A DNA stretch of 64,000 nt. Origin: Costus lasius. Taxonomy: Eukaryota > Streptophyta > Magnoliopsida > Zingiberales > Costaceae. The notes below the pieces were generated by a model that was given only the letters and a program-made list of their open reading frames with translations, had not been told where the DNA came from and did no database searches. Shown in pieces: positions 34,518 to 45,278 of the stretch. How positions within the stretch are numbered: position 1 is the stretch's first letter; the number at the start of each line of letters is the position of its first letter. The position numbers and the translations under genes are program-made. Location: assembly GCA_027563935.2 (NCBI GenBank), contig CM050447.1, positions 79,965,461 to 80,029,460 on the forward strand, in the 5' to 3' direction.

Positions 34518-36017
34518 TGATGCATCGCATTTTGGTAGTGTTTTTTCATTGTATTTCATGTCAAATCTAGGCTTATTTTAACACTTTTATACTCATTATA
34601 GCCTTATTTCCTTCATATCTTCAGAATCTTCACTTTTTGGCACTTTTATGGAATTTCAGGTAAAAACACCCTTTTTTCGACGTATTTTGAAGATTCTGAG
34701 GCCATGGGACAATTTCTTGTGTGAAAATGAAGTCGCCCATCAAATTTGAGTTCATTCGGAGTTTGCCCGAGAATCACGGCCAGGTGAACCCCACGGGGTT
34801 CACCATCCCAGTCGCCAGCCAGCAGAACTCACAGAGAGCTTCACGACCGGGTGAACCCCAACGGGGTTCACTAGATTTCCTTCATACCGAAAACAGCCCA
34901 GAACAAAGCACGGCCAGGTGAACCCGGTGGGGTTCACCGCACTTCTTTCAGCCGAACCCACAGAATGAATCACGACCAGGTGAACCCGGTGGGGTTCACC
35001 GTGATTCTAACCCAGGGCACGCGCGGGTCCGACCTTGACTCGGTTTTTCAGTGATTTCTCACTTGTTCGGAGTCCAAATTCGGCAAGTAAGGTGTCTATG
35101 GAAAGCTCTTTCAGAGGCAAACACTTGGGATATAAAAGCCCTAATTTTATTGTCCTAATTATCGAGGAATCATGCAAGGAAGCGGCCCAGGGTGGAAGAA
35201 CACGGCGACGAGGCGATTTTTGGAGATTTTCGGAGATTGAGACACAAGATCATCACGATTTCTTCAGGATTCCTTCAGTTCATCATCTCCTTCCTCTTAG
35301 ATTAGTTTCCTTGTACTTTTCCTTTCATTAAAAGAGAGATTTGAGCGTAACAAGATGATTGTAGCATAAACCCTATTTCAGGGCTTGGTTGAAGCCCTTT
35401 GATGATTTTGATCGCAAACTTTGTATCTATTTTCGTTATTTAGAATGAATTGTGAGCATATTTTACTTTGACGTACTTATTTCATGATTTTACCTTGGCC
35501 GAGTATTTTCACGTGTTAGCCGTTACGATTCATATCGAGAGAAGGATCGTAAGGGTGGAATCTCTTAGTAAAACTTGCGAGACCTCGACACGAGAGTGCT
35601 TGGTCTTCGCTCGAGGATTTCATAGTCTACCATTGAACTCATTGGGTTCGTCTTAGAACGATCCACTGCGAGAGTAGGAGGTCAGTCTAAGACGAACACT
35701 GGGTGTACACTCGAGAGAGGGCACCTTGTACCCTAGGGCTAGACTCCTTATGCAAAACCATTAAACTAAATAATTAATATCTTTCTTGTGCGATTAAGAT
35801 TATCATTGCAGTGGAAACCGTAGCCCTGATATCTCTCTCTTATTTACTCTCTACCTATGTAGTTGCAATTGCTTGTTTTCGATTTCTGTCTTCAAAACCC
35901 AATTTCGATTCGCCTAGCTATTAGGACTCGGATTTTCTAGTATTCAACCTTGTTCCCTGTGGGATTCGATATCTTTTATATTACTTCGACATAACCGTGC
36001 ACTTGCGGAGTGTATCA
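34518..36017 (+). repeat. E3 5' LTR
   Basis: TGATGCATCG..GTGTATCA. Four palindromes with arms GGTGAACCC/GGGTTCACC lie at about 34783-35000. The TATA box TATAAAAG is at 35131-35138. The 3' copy shows the same features. Confidence 0.92.
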
Positions 36018-36023
36018 AGTTTT

Positions 36024-36041
36024 TAGCGCCGTTGCCGGGGA
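36024..36041 (+). other. Primer-binding site, tRNA-Asp (E3)
   Basis: TAGCGCCGTTGCCGGGGA, one mismatch to the tRNA-Asp complement, six bases after the LTR end. Confidence 0.88.
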
Positions 36042-36164
36042 GCAACGGTTGATATTAGTATACTTCCGAGAATTGGTAGACTAGGCATTAAGTTAGATTG
36101 TCCTTACTGCACTACTATTTTTCTTTTTCTTTTTATTTACTTGCTGTCTTAGAAATTTATAATT

Positions 36165-37589
36165 TTGACTGACCATTTTATGCAAAGAAGTTCTAGGGCA
36201 GGTACATACTTTGACATTGATCTGGAGATCAAGCGCACCTTCAGGACAAGAAGGAAGCAAAATCAAATTTTGAAGAAAGAAGTCATGAACCATCTAGAAG
36301 AAGACAATCAGATGGAACACATTCAACTTGATGTGAATAATGATCGAGTACAGCAACCAATGGGGAACAACTATAACAACAGGACACTAAAAGATTATTC
36401 TGCTCCGTATGCTTATGGTTTTCAATCAGGAATTGCTAGGCCCACTGTTGAGGCCAATAACTTCGAAATAAAACCTGCTCTTCTTTCTATGGTGCAACAA
36501 AACCAATTTGGTGGTTCTCCTCTTGAGGACCCCAATATGCACCTCCCTATTTTTCTAGAATATTGCGATATGTTGAAAATTAACGGTGTGTCTGCTGATG
36601 CCATCAGGTTACGACTGTTTCCCTTTTCTTTGAGAGACAGAGCAAGGGCTTGGCTGCACACGCTACCTGCTGCTTCGATAAGAACATGGGCAGAGCTTTC
36701 TCAAGCCTTTCTCTCCAAGTACTTCCCTCCATCAAAGACAATTCAATTGCAAAATCAGATAACGAGTTTCATGCAAAAGGATAGAGAGTCTCTATATGAA
36801 GCTTGGGAGAGGTTTAAAGAGCTCCAAAGTATGTGTCCACATCATGGAGTTGAAACTTGGGTTTTGATCCAAACGTTCTACAGCGGTTTGGATTACAACA
36901 CAAGACTTACAGTGGACGCTGCAGCAGGAAGCGCTTTGATGAATAGGAGAGTTGAGGATGCAATGAACCTTCTCGAGGATATGGCGATCAACCATCACCA
37001 ATGGACATCTGAGAGAGGTACTTCTACCAAGAAGTCAGGTAAGTATGACCTAGACTCTCTTACTACACTCACGGCTAAGGTTGATAATTTGACTAGGAAG
37101 CTTGATTCTTGGTCTATTAATTCGATGGATATTAACTCTATTTCTTGTGAGGTCTGTGGAGTTGTAGGTCATGCAGGGGCAGATTGCCAGGTGGGAGATG
37201 GACAGATGGCTGCGATCAACTATGAGCAATTGAATGCTGTTGAAAATTTTAACCCGAACAATAATCCATACTCCAGCACATTCAATCCAGGGTGGCGCAA
37301 CCACCCAAATTTCTCTTATCGGACAACTCAGCCGATTCAGCCTAGACAAGTTCCACCAGAGCAAACCCAGCCCCCACAAGGAAACTTTAGGCAACCCCAA
37401 CAGAACAATTTCAGACCGCCAGGATTTCAGGCTAGGAACTATAATGCACCACCACTACAGCCAAGGCCCAATAATGATTCAAATCTGAGCAAGCAACTTG
37501 AAGGACTTACAGACATGATGAAGATGATGATGACAAGGATGGACTCCCTGGAAACACACAATAAAATGCTAGAGAGCCAGCTAGCCTAG
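36165..37589 (+). CDS. gag: E3 Gag (Athila-type capsid/nucleocapsid), open to an amber codon
   Basis: Structural protein of the virus-like particle, 474 codons without a break. EIKRTFRTRRKQN lies near the N-terminus. ANNFEIKPALLSMVQQNQFGGSPLEDP leads into the capsid-like core (retrotrans_gag type): RLFPFSLRDRARAWLHTLP, FLSKYFPPSKTIQLQNQI and SLYEAWERFKELQSMCPHHG. The zinc knuckle CEVCGVVGHAGADC (CX2CX4HX4C) is intact. A Gln/Pro/Asn-rich stretch and a coiled-coil-like Met-rich segment (MMKMMMTRMDSLETHNKM) follow. The frame stops at TAG (37587-37589), where E6 and E1 have a Gln codon (LAQQAS); the change is a single C-to-T. Beyond it the same frame continues into protease. This is the best-preserved protein of the nest. 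Confidence 0.85.
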   Translation: MTDHFMQRSSRAGTYFDIDLEIKRTFRTRRKQNQILKKEVMNHLEEDNQMEHIQLDVNNDRVQQPMGNNYNNRTLKDYSAPYAYGFQSGIARPTVEANNFEIKPALLSMVQQNQFGGSPLEDPNMHLPIFLEYCDMLKINGVSADAIRLRLFPFSLRDRARAWLHTLPAASIRTWAELSQAFLSKYFPPSKTIQLQNQITSFMQKDRESLYEAWERFKELQSMCPHHGVETWVLIQTFYSGLDYNTRLTVDAAAGSALMNRRVEDAMNLLEDMAINHHQWTSERGTSTKKSGKYDLDSLTTLTAKVDNLTRKLDSWSINSMDINSISCEVCGVVGHAGADCQVGDGQMAAINYEQLNAVENFNPNNNPYSSTFNPGWRNHPNFSYRTTQPIQPRQVPPEQTQPPQGNFRQPQQNNFRPPGFQARNYNAPPLQPRPNNDSNLSKQLEGLTDMMKMMMTRMDSLETHNKMLESQLA

Positions 37590-38455
37590 CAAGCTAGCTC
37601 ATCTTTGAGAGCACCAGGGAAGCTACCATCCCAGCCAGAGGTAAACCCGAGGGAGCATTGCAATGCAATCTCCACTCGGAGCAGCAAGAAACTTGAAGAT
37701 CCAAAGATGCCGACCGATGACAGGATAGATGAAGTGATACTGGAACCTGTGGAACTGCATTCAGATGAAACACCAGTGGCACCTGAACCAGCTGAAGAGG
37801 AGCGGCCTTATGTGGGACTGCCCGCATACAAGCCACCGATTTCTTTTCCGCAAAGGCTTGTCAAGGCTAAATTGGACAAGCAGTTTGGTAATTTTTTAGA
37901 GGTTTTAAAGAAACTTTACATTAACATCTCTTTCGTTGATGCTCTTTCGCAAATGCCAACTTATGCAAAATTCCTGAAAGACATCTTATCAAACAAGAGG
38001 AAGCTAGAGGATCAAGGGACTGTTGCGCTTACTGAGGAGTGTAGCGCCGTCATTCAAAACAAGCTCCCTCTGAAGCTTAAGGACCTAGGCAGTTTCTCCA
38101 TACCCTGCCAGATTGGGGAGATGTCTTTTCAGATAGCTTTGTGCGATCTAGGCGCAAGCGTTAGCCTCATGCCACTATCACTCTGTAAAAGGCTTGATCT
38201 AGGGGATTTGCAACTAACTAGTATTTTCATACAACTTGTAGATAGATCTGTGCACCACCCAGTTGGTATTCTAGAGGACGTTCCTGTTAAAGTAGGAGAT
38301 TACTTTATCCCTGCTGATTTTATCATTTTGGAGATTGATGAGGATGACAGGCTCCCTATCATTCTGGGGAGACCTTTCCTTGCCACTGCTGGCGTTGTCA
38401 TGGATGTCAAGAATGGGAAACTGTCTTTGAACATCTGTGGCAACGTTATTTAATT
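37590..38455 (+). pseudogene. E3 protease region, in frame after the amber codon
   Basis: An open stretch in the gag frame: PSQPEVNPREH, then RPYVGLPAYKPPISFPQRL, LYINISFVDALSQMPTYAKFLKDIL, LPLKLKDLGSFSIPCQIGEM, the active site LCDLGASVSLMP and DRLPIILGRPFLATAGVVMDV. The catalytic Asp (CDLGAS) is present. The frame ends at TAA (38453-38455), and the usual post-protease text (FDLTDTLKKPPLAGTC) continues without RT. It would have cleaved the Gag polyprotein if expressed by readthrough or from another start; without RT downstream the element depended on others. Confidence 0.82.
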
Positions 38456-38909
38456 TGATCTAACTGACACTTTGAAAAAACCTCCTCTTGCAGGCACATG
38501 CTGCAGTATTGACATCGTGGAGAAGACTATTCAGCATGTTGAACCCTTCAGGAAAACAGTGGATCCATTGAAGCTTACCTTGACAACCCCCACCGAAAAT
38601 GCCAAGAGCTACAAAGCACGCACCAAGTTCTAGCATGACAAGCGCATTGCAAAGAAGGAATTTCATGAGGGAGACAAAGTACTTTTGTTTAATTCAAGAC
38701 TTCGGCGATTCCTAAGAAAGCTTCGCACGAGGTGGTCTGGCCCTTTCACAGTTCAGAAAGTTCAACCATATGGTGCCATCACAATTCGGACAGAGAGAAC
38801 TGGAAGTTTCACAGTTAACGAGCACCGTCTCAAGCACTACTTTGAAGATGAGAGGGTAGAAAGAGAGGAAGTTCTAGCTCTTTCAGACCCCCCGGACTTG
38901 CAACTTTGA
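38456..38909 (+). pseudogene. E3 pol deletion junction and integrase C-terminal tail
   Basis: The post-protease text DIVEKTIQHVEPFRKTVDPLK passes at about 38590 directly into ENAKSYKARTKF and HDKRIAKKEF, then GDKVLLFNSRLRRFLRKL, RTRWSGPFTVQ and EHRLKHYFEDERVE, the tail of Athila integrase. RT, RNase H and the integrase catalytic core (some 3 kb) are therefore deleted. The tail matches E1 28335-28640. It cannot integrate anything on its own. Confidence 0.85.
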
Positions 38910-39747
38910 AAACTCTTATGGTCGAGCTACCAACCCAAACCTAGCGCTCTTGGGAGGCAACCCAAGTTTTTGAATGATTTTAGTTCGTATGCATAATTTT
39001 TCCTTGTCATTAGTTAGTGTTTTAGATCGTTGACTTATTTTTCATTTATTTTTGCTTCTCTAGAAGGGATCGCCACTAATTTGATGTCTCTATACATTGT
39101 AGGAAGAAGAGGGAGCGTTGGGAATTTTTTCTAGATTTTTTCAGATTTTCTTGAGTGTACAGTGAACATCACGGCCTAGTGAACCCCATGGGGTTCACCG
39201 TGATGTGTACTGTACCGGTGCACCCAGACTTTGTCACCTAGAGAATTTCCTGGGCAGGTGAACCCCAGCGGGTTGACCAGTATTCTTTCTGGGCAAAAAC
39301 CGTCCAGTGAGCTTCACAAGCAAGTGAACCCCACGGGGTTCACCATCTTACCGAAGACCAGAAAATTTCAAGAACGTTTCATGGATCGGTGAACCCCAGC
39401 GGGTTCGTCCGTGTTTCTGTTGCTTCAGCCCAACCACAGTAAACTTCACGGGCTGGTGAACCTGGGCGGGTTCACTGGATTTTCAATTTGTGCTCAGCTG
39501 AGTTAGGGCATCGCACGTGCAGGGTTTCCGCCGCCATCCAATCTCAGTGAAATCCCGTCGATTGCGCCTCTCTCCGATCCTCTCAAAACATGAAGAACAT
39601 CTTTAAGACTTTGATCCAGATTTCCCTTTCCGGTATTCTCTCTAAGCAATTCCAGATCTCAGTCTCACGCATCCGCTGTTCTTTGACTTTTACCCGATCC
39701 GCCGCCGCCTCCCAATTTCGACGAAGCCAACCGGATCGCGCCGTTTC
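38910..39747 (+). repeat. E3 internal palindrome array
   Basis: Non-coding spacer. Five units with GTGAACC..GGTTCAC-type arms lie at about 39176, 39257, 39326, 39390 and 39454, each near a CACGG or CGTG motif. The last 238 bp (39510-39747) recur at 49127-49364 on the other side of the copia element. Confidence 0.82.
39510..39747 (+). repeat. 238-bp direct repeat flanking copia, left copy
   Basis: It runs from ATCGCACGTGC to CGCGCCGTTTC, is the same length as 49127-49364, and I noticed only two differences (ATCG/ATCT and CCGTCG/CCGTTG). Confidence 0.92.
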
Positions 39748-42087
39748 TGTTGGGGAATGCCGGGTGTAATTTAAAATTTTGCAGTCCCAGGATGCAGCGG
39801 AAGAAGCATTACACCCGAAACACATTCCTTTCCCAAGGATCCATGCGAGAGAGAGAACACAAGGATGTGTTAGGGTTAGTACCTCTATTGCTTGTTAGGA
39901 TGAAGGTGCCAAGTTGAAGACGCTCACGTGCTCGTCCTCTACAAGTATCCACGCGTCGACCTTCTCAACGTTGCTCCCTTCCACGCTCGGTGCTAGCCTC
40001 GGGAAGAGAAGATCACCTCTCGGAATCTCCTTCTCCTTCCTCCTTGCTCTTCATGCCAACTTGTCTCCTTGCTTGGAGACTCTCGGCCAAAGACAAGAGG
40101 AAGAGAAGAGAGGGTGGCGCTCCACAAGAAGAAGAGGGCGGCTTGAATTCTAGGGCTTGCGCAACTCCAAGTTGCCTTTTCCTCAAGAAGAATTCTGCAC
40201 TTGATGTTCATCCAATGATCATCCAAATCGTCATCACAAGAGGGGGCGCATACCCCTTCTTTTATAACCGACCAAGCCAAACCGCCACCTCTCTTTCCTT
40301 TTATGTTCTTGGCGCAATTCCTCCAAGGAATTGCCATAAGAGTTCAGCCACATCCTCTCTTGAATAGGCGCAACATGAAGCATGGAAAGAATCTAGCTTC
40401 TTGCCTTATCAAGAGAGGTAATTTGAGTTCCAATTTAATTAGGACTTTCCATATATGATTGGCCAAATCATTGCTTGAATAAATCAAGCCATATTTGCCA
40501 ACATATCAGCCCTACACGTCCAAGATAGTTTCCACTTGAGGAAACAACTTTCCAAAAGGATTCATACACCCCAATTGGCGCAAATTCCATATATGGAATT
40601 ATCCCATGCGCCAAGTGTATTTCCAACTCCTATTAGGATTCAAACTTGCCTCAATTAGAATTAATCCACAATCCCTAATTGGATTTGGATCTCAACACTA
40701 ATTAGGCCCATGGAAATAAATCCTTATTGGATTAGGATTTGCGCCCAACACAATGAGCCTTATCCAAATCCAATTCTCTTTAGGATTTGAATCCTAGTTG
40801 GATTAGGATTTGCGCCCAACCACTATGGGCCTTATCCAAATCTAATTCTCATTAGGATTTGAATCCTAATTAGATTAGGATTCTCATTTCTAGTAGAATT
40901 AGAATTCCAACTCCTAATTGAATTAGGATTCCAACTCCTAGTTGGAATAGGACTCTATTTCCCAATAGGGTTAGGATTCTAACTCCTAATTAAATTAGGA
41001 TTCCAACTCCTAGTTGGATTAGGATTCCAATTCCTAATAAGATTAGGATTCCAACTCCTAATTAGATTAGGATTCGAATCCAACATGGTATATAATCCTT
41101 TGTTCAAGTCCAACTTGACTAGGATACATATACAAACTCATGAATCCCAATTGGACTCAGATTCAACCATGAACCTGTCTTGGACTCAGAATAATGAACT
41201 TAAATATATTCCAAGATTTCCAGATCATAAAACAATGTCAAGAGTCTATTGCGTGTGACCCGGTAGGATCCTAATGACGATAGCAATGATGATTGAATAT
41301 CATCATAAGTAGTGAGAGGTATCTAGCAACACATCACTACTACCCATGTCATAGGACTTAAGTCATCTGGCAACAACTCCCTAACAAGCAACGAGGATTC
41401 CATGCATTCTAGATCCCTTTGCCTATGCTGATATCCTGCCATTGGATTAGTCTCAAGTTTATTATCCAATGCATTGGTCATGACTCAACAAGTGTGGCCA
41501 CACTTTCCTGTCATGCACCAATAAGGTGGGGTGCCCCGAGGTGGATATCATGCTTCCTCGGAAGGAAGGGGCAAATCCTACTATTGGTCATCCATGTCTC
41601 TACATGACTTATGACATGCTCAATGACAGTCGTTTTGATCACCCATTTACGGAGAGACGTAAGACTGTATCAAAACATACCCATCATCATATCTAGACAT
41701 GAATACCTCAAGTCTAAGGATCAATGCAAACCTCTTGCATGTGAGATTGACTTGTTGACTAGACAAGTCAATCCTCACGGTGGATCACTCCAGTGCATCC
41801 AATGCACCTGTATGTCTGCGTTACTGTGCCCCGCACCTAACCAGCCCATACACCAGTCTCACATGCACCAAAGCTGTCCCATATCGGCTAAGGCACCTTG
41901 ACCGGGGATTACTTATGAGAATGGATCCAATCCATACTCCTGGGACATTATCTATGCAATTCAATACATCAACGCAGGTAAAGCAATCTGCATAATAACG
42001 ACCATGCCTTTATTGATTCTATCAAAGTACATTTAAACAATGCCTGACCATGTCCATACATTGGTCTGCAGGGCATATACACCAACA
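39748..42087 (-). repeat. Copia 3' LTR
   Basis: Bounded by TGTTGG and CCAACA. Between about 40640 and 41085 are tandem units built on TTAGGATTCCAACTCCTAAT and related phrases, with many internal TCCTAATT/AATTAGGA inversions. About a dozen mismatches to the other LTR were noticed by eye. Confidence 0.92.
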
Positions 42088-42149
42088 ATCTCCCACTTGC
42101 ACTAAGACCAAGGGCAACTGAATTTATTCAGTCCCATGTCTCTAGTATG

Positions 42150-43640
42150 ACATATTTAGCTTCCGCTGCACCAGAGGCTATGTCAGTGGGTTTTTCCAGA
42201 TTGCTATCTGTGTTTATTTTAACAAGTTTGAATCATCATCTTTATCCATGATCTCTAAGATCAGATGATATCGTTGCAGTACATACTTGAGTGCTAAGTT
42301 CCTTTACACATGCTTACGGCCCCAGTAAGAACTATACTGGACCATCAAGCACCAGGGACTAAATCAAGTTCAAATGAATGAAGCTGCTTCCTTGGCTGCC
42401 ACAAGAAGCTGCAATGTACTCAGCCTTATTGTAGAATTTGCCACTGCAGTTTGCATAAAGCTCTTTCAGCCAACAACACCACATTAAGGCAAAAAGCAAA
42501 TCCTGACTATGAATGATAGTCATTAGACCGGAACGAAGTGTCAGTGTACCCAGTACACAAAGTTCTTCCTGTCTATCACAGACTAAAATTCAATCCTTTA
42601 TACTTCCCAAGTATGAAGGATTGCTTTCACAGCTATCCAGTGTTTGAACACTAGGATCTGATTGAAACTTACTGGCCATGCTCCAAGCATTCGCCACACA
42701 TAGTCTTGTGCTAGTTGCACAAAACATGATCTATCTTATACCCAATGTATTAGGACTATAGACTCATGTTATCTCTCTCCTGCTGTGTCAAAAGACATTG
42801 CATCATGGAGAGAATCAGACCATGTCTCTCTGGAAGGTATCATCCTTTGGAATAATCCAACATGAACCTCTCCAGAATCTCTTGGATAAACATAGATTGA
42901 CTAAAGGGCAATGACTTTCTTGGATCCTAGTTGATCCACATGCCTAGGATGTAGGCTGCATTCCCTAGGTCATTCTTCTCGAAATACATTCCAAGCCTAT
43001 ACTTCACCGTGTGAAGAGCTAGGGATGTCATTTCAAGTGAGGAGAATATCGTCAATCAATTAGAACAAGAAACATTATGATACTCCCACTGATCTTCTTG
43101 TAAACACAGGATACTTGTATAATACCATACATATCTTTATGGCGACTGTATGAAAATATTTTGGCTATTTCCATCTAGACATCCTCTTCCAGACGTCCAT
43201 TAAGAAAAGCAATTTTCATAACAACACGCTATAACAGAACATGCAATTAAGACAAGTAGATACCTAATGGACTCAAACAAAGCTATCGGTGAAAAATTTC
43301 ATCACTATCCACCCAGTGGACTTATCCGAAATTTCATTCACTAGCTTGTCATCATAGGTAACAATGTTACCTTTCATGTCTATCTTCCAAGAAGATCCAC
43401 ATACAGCCTCTGGGTGTTACCCCTTTGGCGGCTCAATCAAGTCCCACACTTGATTAGCAGACATGGAGTCCATTATGGTTCTTATGGCGCTCAGCCATTT
43501 CTTGGAATCTGGTCCACTGACCGCTTCCATTTCCTCATAAGTCTTTAGGTTCATCCTAGATGAAAAATTCGTCATGCCCACAACCTGTGAGAGTATTTCG
43601 AATCCATTCAGACTCATGTGGTTCCTGTGTTACTTGAACC
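42150..43640 (-). pseudogene. Copia reverse transcriptase/RNase H remnants
   Basis: The minus strand reads YEEMEAVSGPDSKKWLSAIRTIMDSM and NQVWDLIEPPKG (43560-43417), the start of the copia RT. Further left come HWIAVKAILHTWEV (42640-42600), a connection-domain text, and KAEYIAASCGSQGS (about 42420-42380), from copia RNase H. Stops and frameshifts separate these islands, and the active-site YVDD was not located. The protein copied the RNA genome into DNA; this copy is inactive. Confidence 0.75.
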
Positions 43641-44340
43641 TCAGGTTGACTTTCAACCTGCATGTGTGAATCTACTCTCCATTTGTGTCTAACTGTATTG
43701 TGGTTGATTTTTGGACCTTGTCCTAATCAAATCTACTCCCACCAGCTTCTTTCAAAAAGATATCTCCTCAAGAAGGACAGCAGTTTGAGCAACAAATATT
43801 TTTGTTCTCATCGGGATAGAAGTAGCACTCTCAGTGCCCCACAAATACACAAAGTGGAGTGTCAAAACAGTTGCTTGCATGGCCTCTAAAGGAAGTAAAT
43901 TTGCATGACTATTCAAAGATGGAACCACATCCAATGTGTTCCCTTTTCTTTCTTTGAATTTCACCACACAGTTGTGGTGTTCCAAGTAAGCTGTGAGACA
44001 ACCCCACACTCCTCAAGATAGTCATCACATTTTTCACTTCCCACTTTGATCCAATCAAAGGGTTTTTAATAGATTCTCCAATTCGATTCTATACTTCATT
44101 TCTTAACTTCTTGGATTTCTCCAAAGTTACGTGTTGGATATGACATATCCCAACTTAATGAAGTATACCACTTGGTGCTTGTCTCCATGGGTCTACACAC
44201 ATTGCTGTGTACTAGATCCAACAAGCATCTAACCTCTCTCTCCTTCCTAAATGAAGGTAGCATCTGTTATCTTGTCCATTAGACAAGGCTCACATATATC
44301 ATAACCCTGAAAGGATAATGATCCCAATAGTCCATGGACT
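43641..44340 (-). pseudogene. Copia integrase remnant
   Basis: Minus-strand fragments GLCLMDKITDATF near 44310 (compare the usual CLMGKMTKSPF before the integrase core) and VGSSTQQCV..THGDKHQVV (where VHTDVCGPM is expected) lead into a degenerate C-terminal region (44009-43752). Most of the catalytic core between them appears deleted. Assigned by order and weak similarity only. Confidence 0.5.
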
Positions 44341-44495
44341 TTTGGATGTGACTTTTGTCTTATGGCCCAAGAGACAATGCAAAGAGATGGTATTGAATCA
44401 ATGGATTTGATCTATTCAGTGTTACACACAGAACTACAAGCTATTATCAATTGTACCACTACTATAGAACATTCCAGATTTAAAGAAATACCAAT

Positions 44496-45278
44496 TTATT
44501 TCAAACTGAAAATCCATTCAAAATAATGGACATAATGTTCTAATACAAAAGCTAGTACATAATAGCAAAGTTCTAGTTGAAGTCTTTGAAGGTAGTGAGA
44601 TGACATCAACAGTAGCATCCAATGCTCCGTCCCTGACTCGAATGTCGATCCACCAAGCCTTATTGTCCTACTTCTTTTGAGCCCCTGCATATGAAAAACA
44701 TATGTAAGCTCCTCATGCAGTACCCAGTACCCATGAATAAGAAGTAGACATAAAGACCTCAGTAACACAATACCTGAAGCAGATGGATAACATCCCTTCT
44801 TTTGTGCCATGCTCTTCCTGGGCCTTAATCCATCCTGAAATTTCGATGCATTCCCAGTCTTCCGAAGTTTTAGCTTCGAAGATACGGAACCATAGTCATT
44901 CCTAGATTCAGGTAAACACCCAGAAGATCCAACAACACTCTCTAGATCACTATTTGAAGTGCCTGGTGTGAAGAGACGTCGAAGATGTATGATCATATCA
45001 TAGATCCCCATCTCATCACACTCAACCTGGACCTCAGGGGTCAAGCACCTCAAAACAAGAGCAGTGTAATGTTCACTATCCACACAATGTTCAAGATAGA
45101 CATTCCACTCCCACTCTGTACAAAAATATATACAGGGTTGGGTTGGAGGTCTTTCAAGAAGATATACCATATTCTCATGTTCTAGAAGTTTGGATAAAAG
45201 TCTGAACCATCTTGTCCAATTTGTTCCATCCAGTTTATTTTTAAGAAGTTTCAATCTAGGTTCAGGAGATGGAATCAT
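44496..45278 (-). pseudogene. Copia gag-protease remnant, single open frame
   Basis: A 260-codon open frame. It starts with a copia-gag-like region (LLKNKLDGTNWTRWFRLL, MVYLLERPPTQ, HYTALVLRCLTPEVQVECDEMG and YDMIIHLRRLF). It then jumps to KSMAQKKG and text resembling the linker and protease surroundings (HGYWVLHEE, HMQGLKRSRTIRLGG). The nucleocapsid zinc knuckle and protease DTG motif are missing, so internal deletions created this short fused frame. It is unlikely to make particles, although being open it may still be translated. Confidence 0.7.

Noticed and set aside
34783..35000. Regularly spaced repeats that look like a CRISPR array
   Set aside because: The units are palindromes diverged from each other, lie inside a plant LTR, are duplicated in the other LTR, and have no cas genes nearby.
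36024..36041. tRNA-like matches (also at 4605, 46771, 54409, 56978 and 60415)
   Set aside because: Each match is only the 18-base complement of a tRNA 3' end next to an LTR. They are primer-binding sites, not tRNA genes.
39990..40367. 125-codon ORF present in both copia LTRs (also 47032-47409)
   Set aside because: Its conservation between the LTRs reflects their recent common origin. An antisense frame is equally open and no domain is seen.
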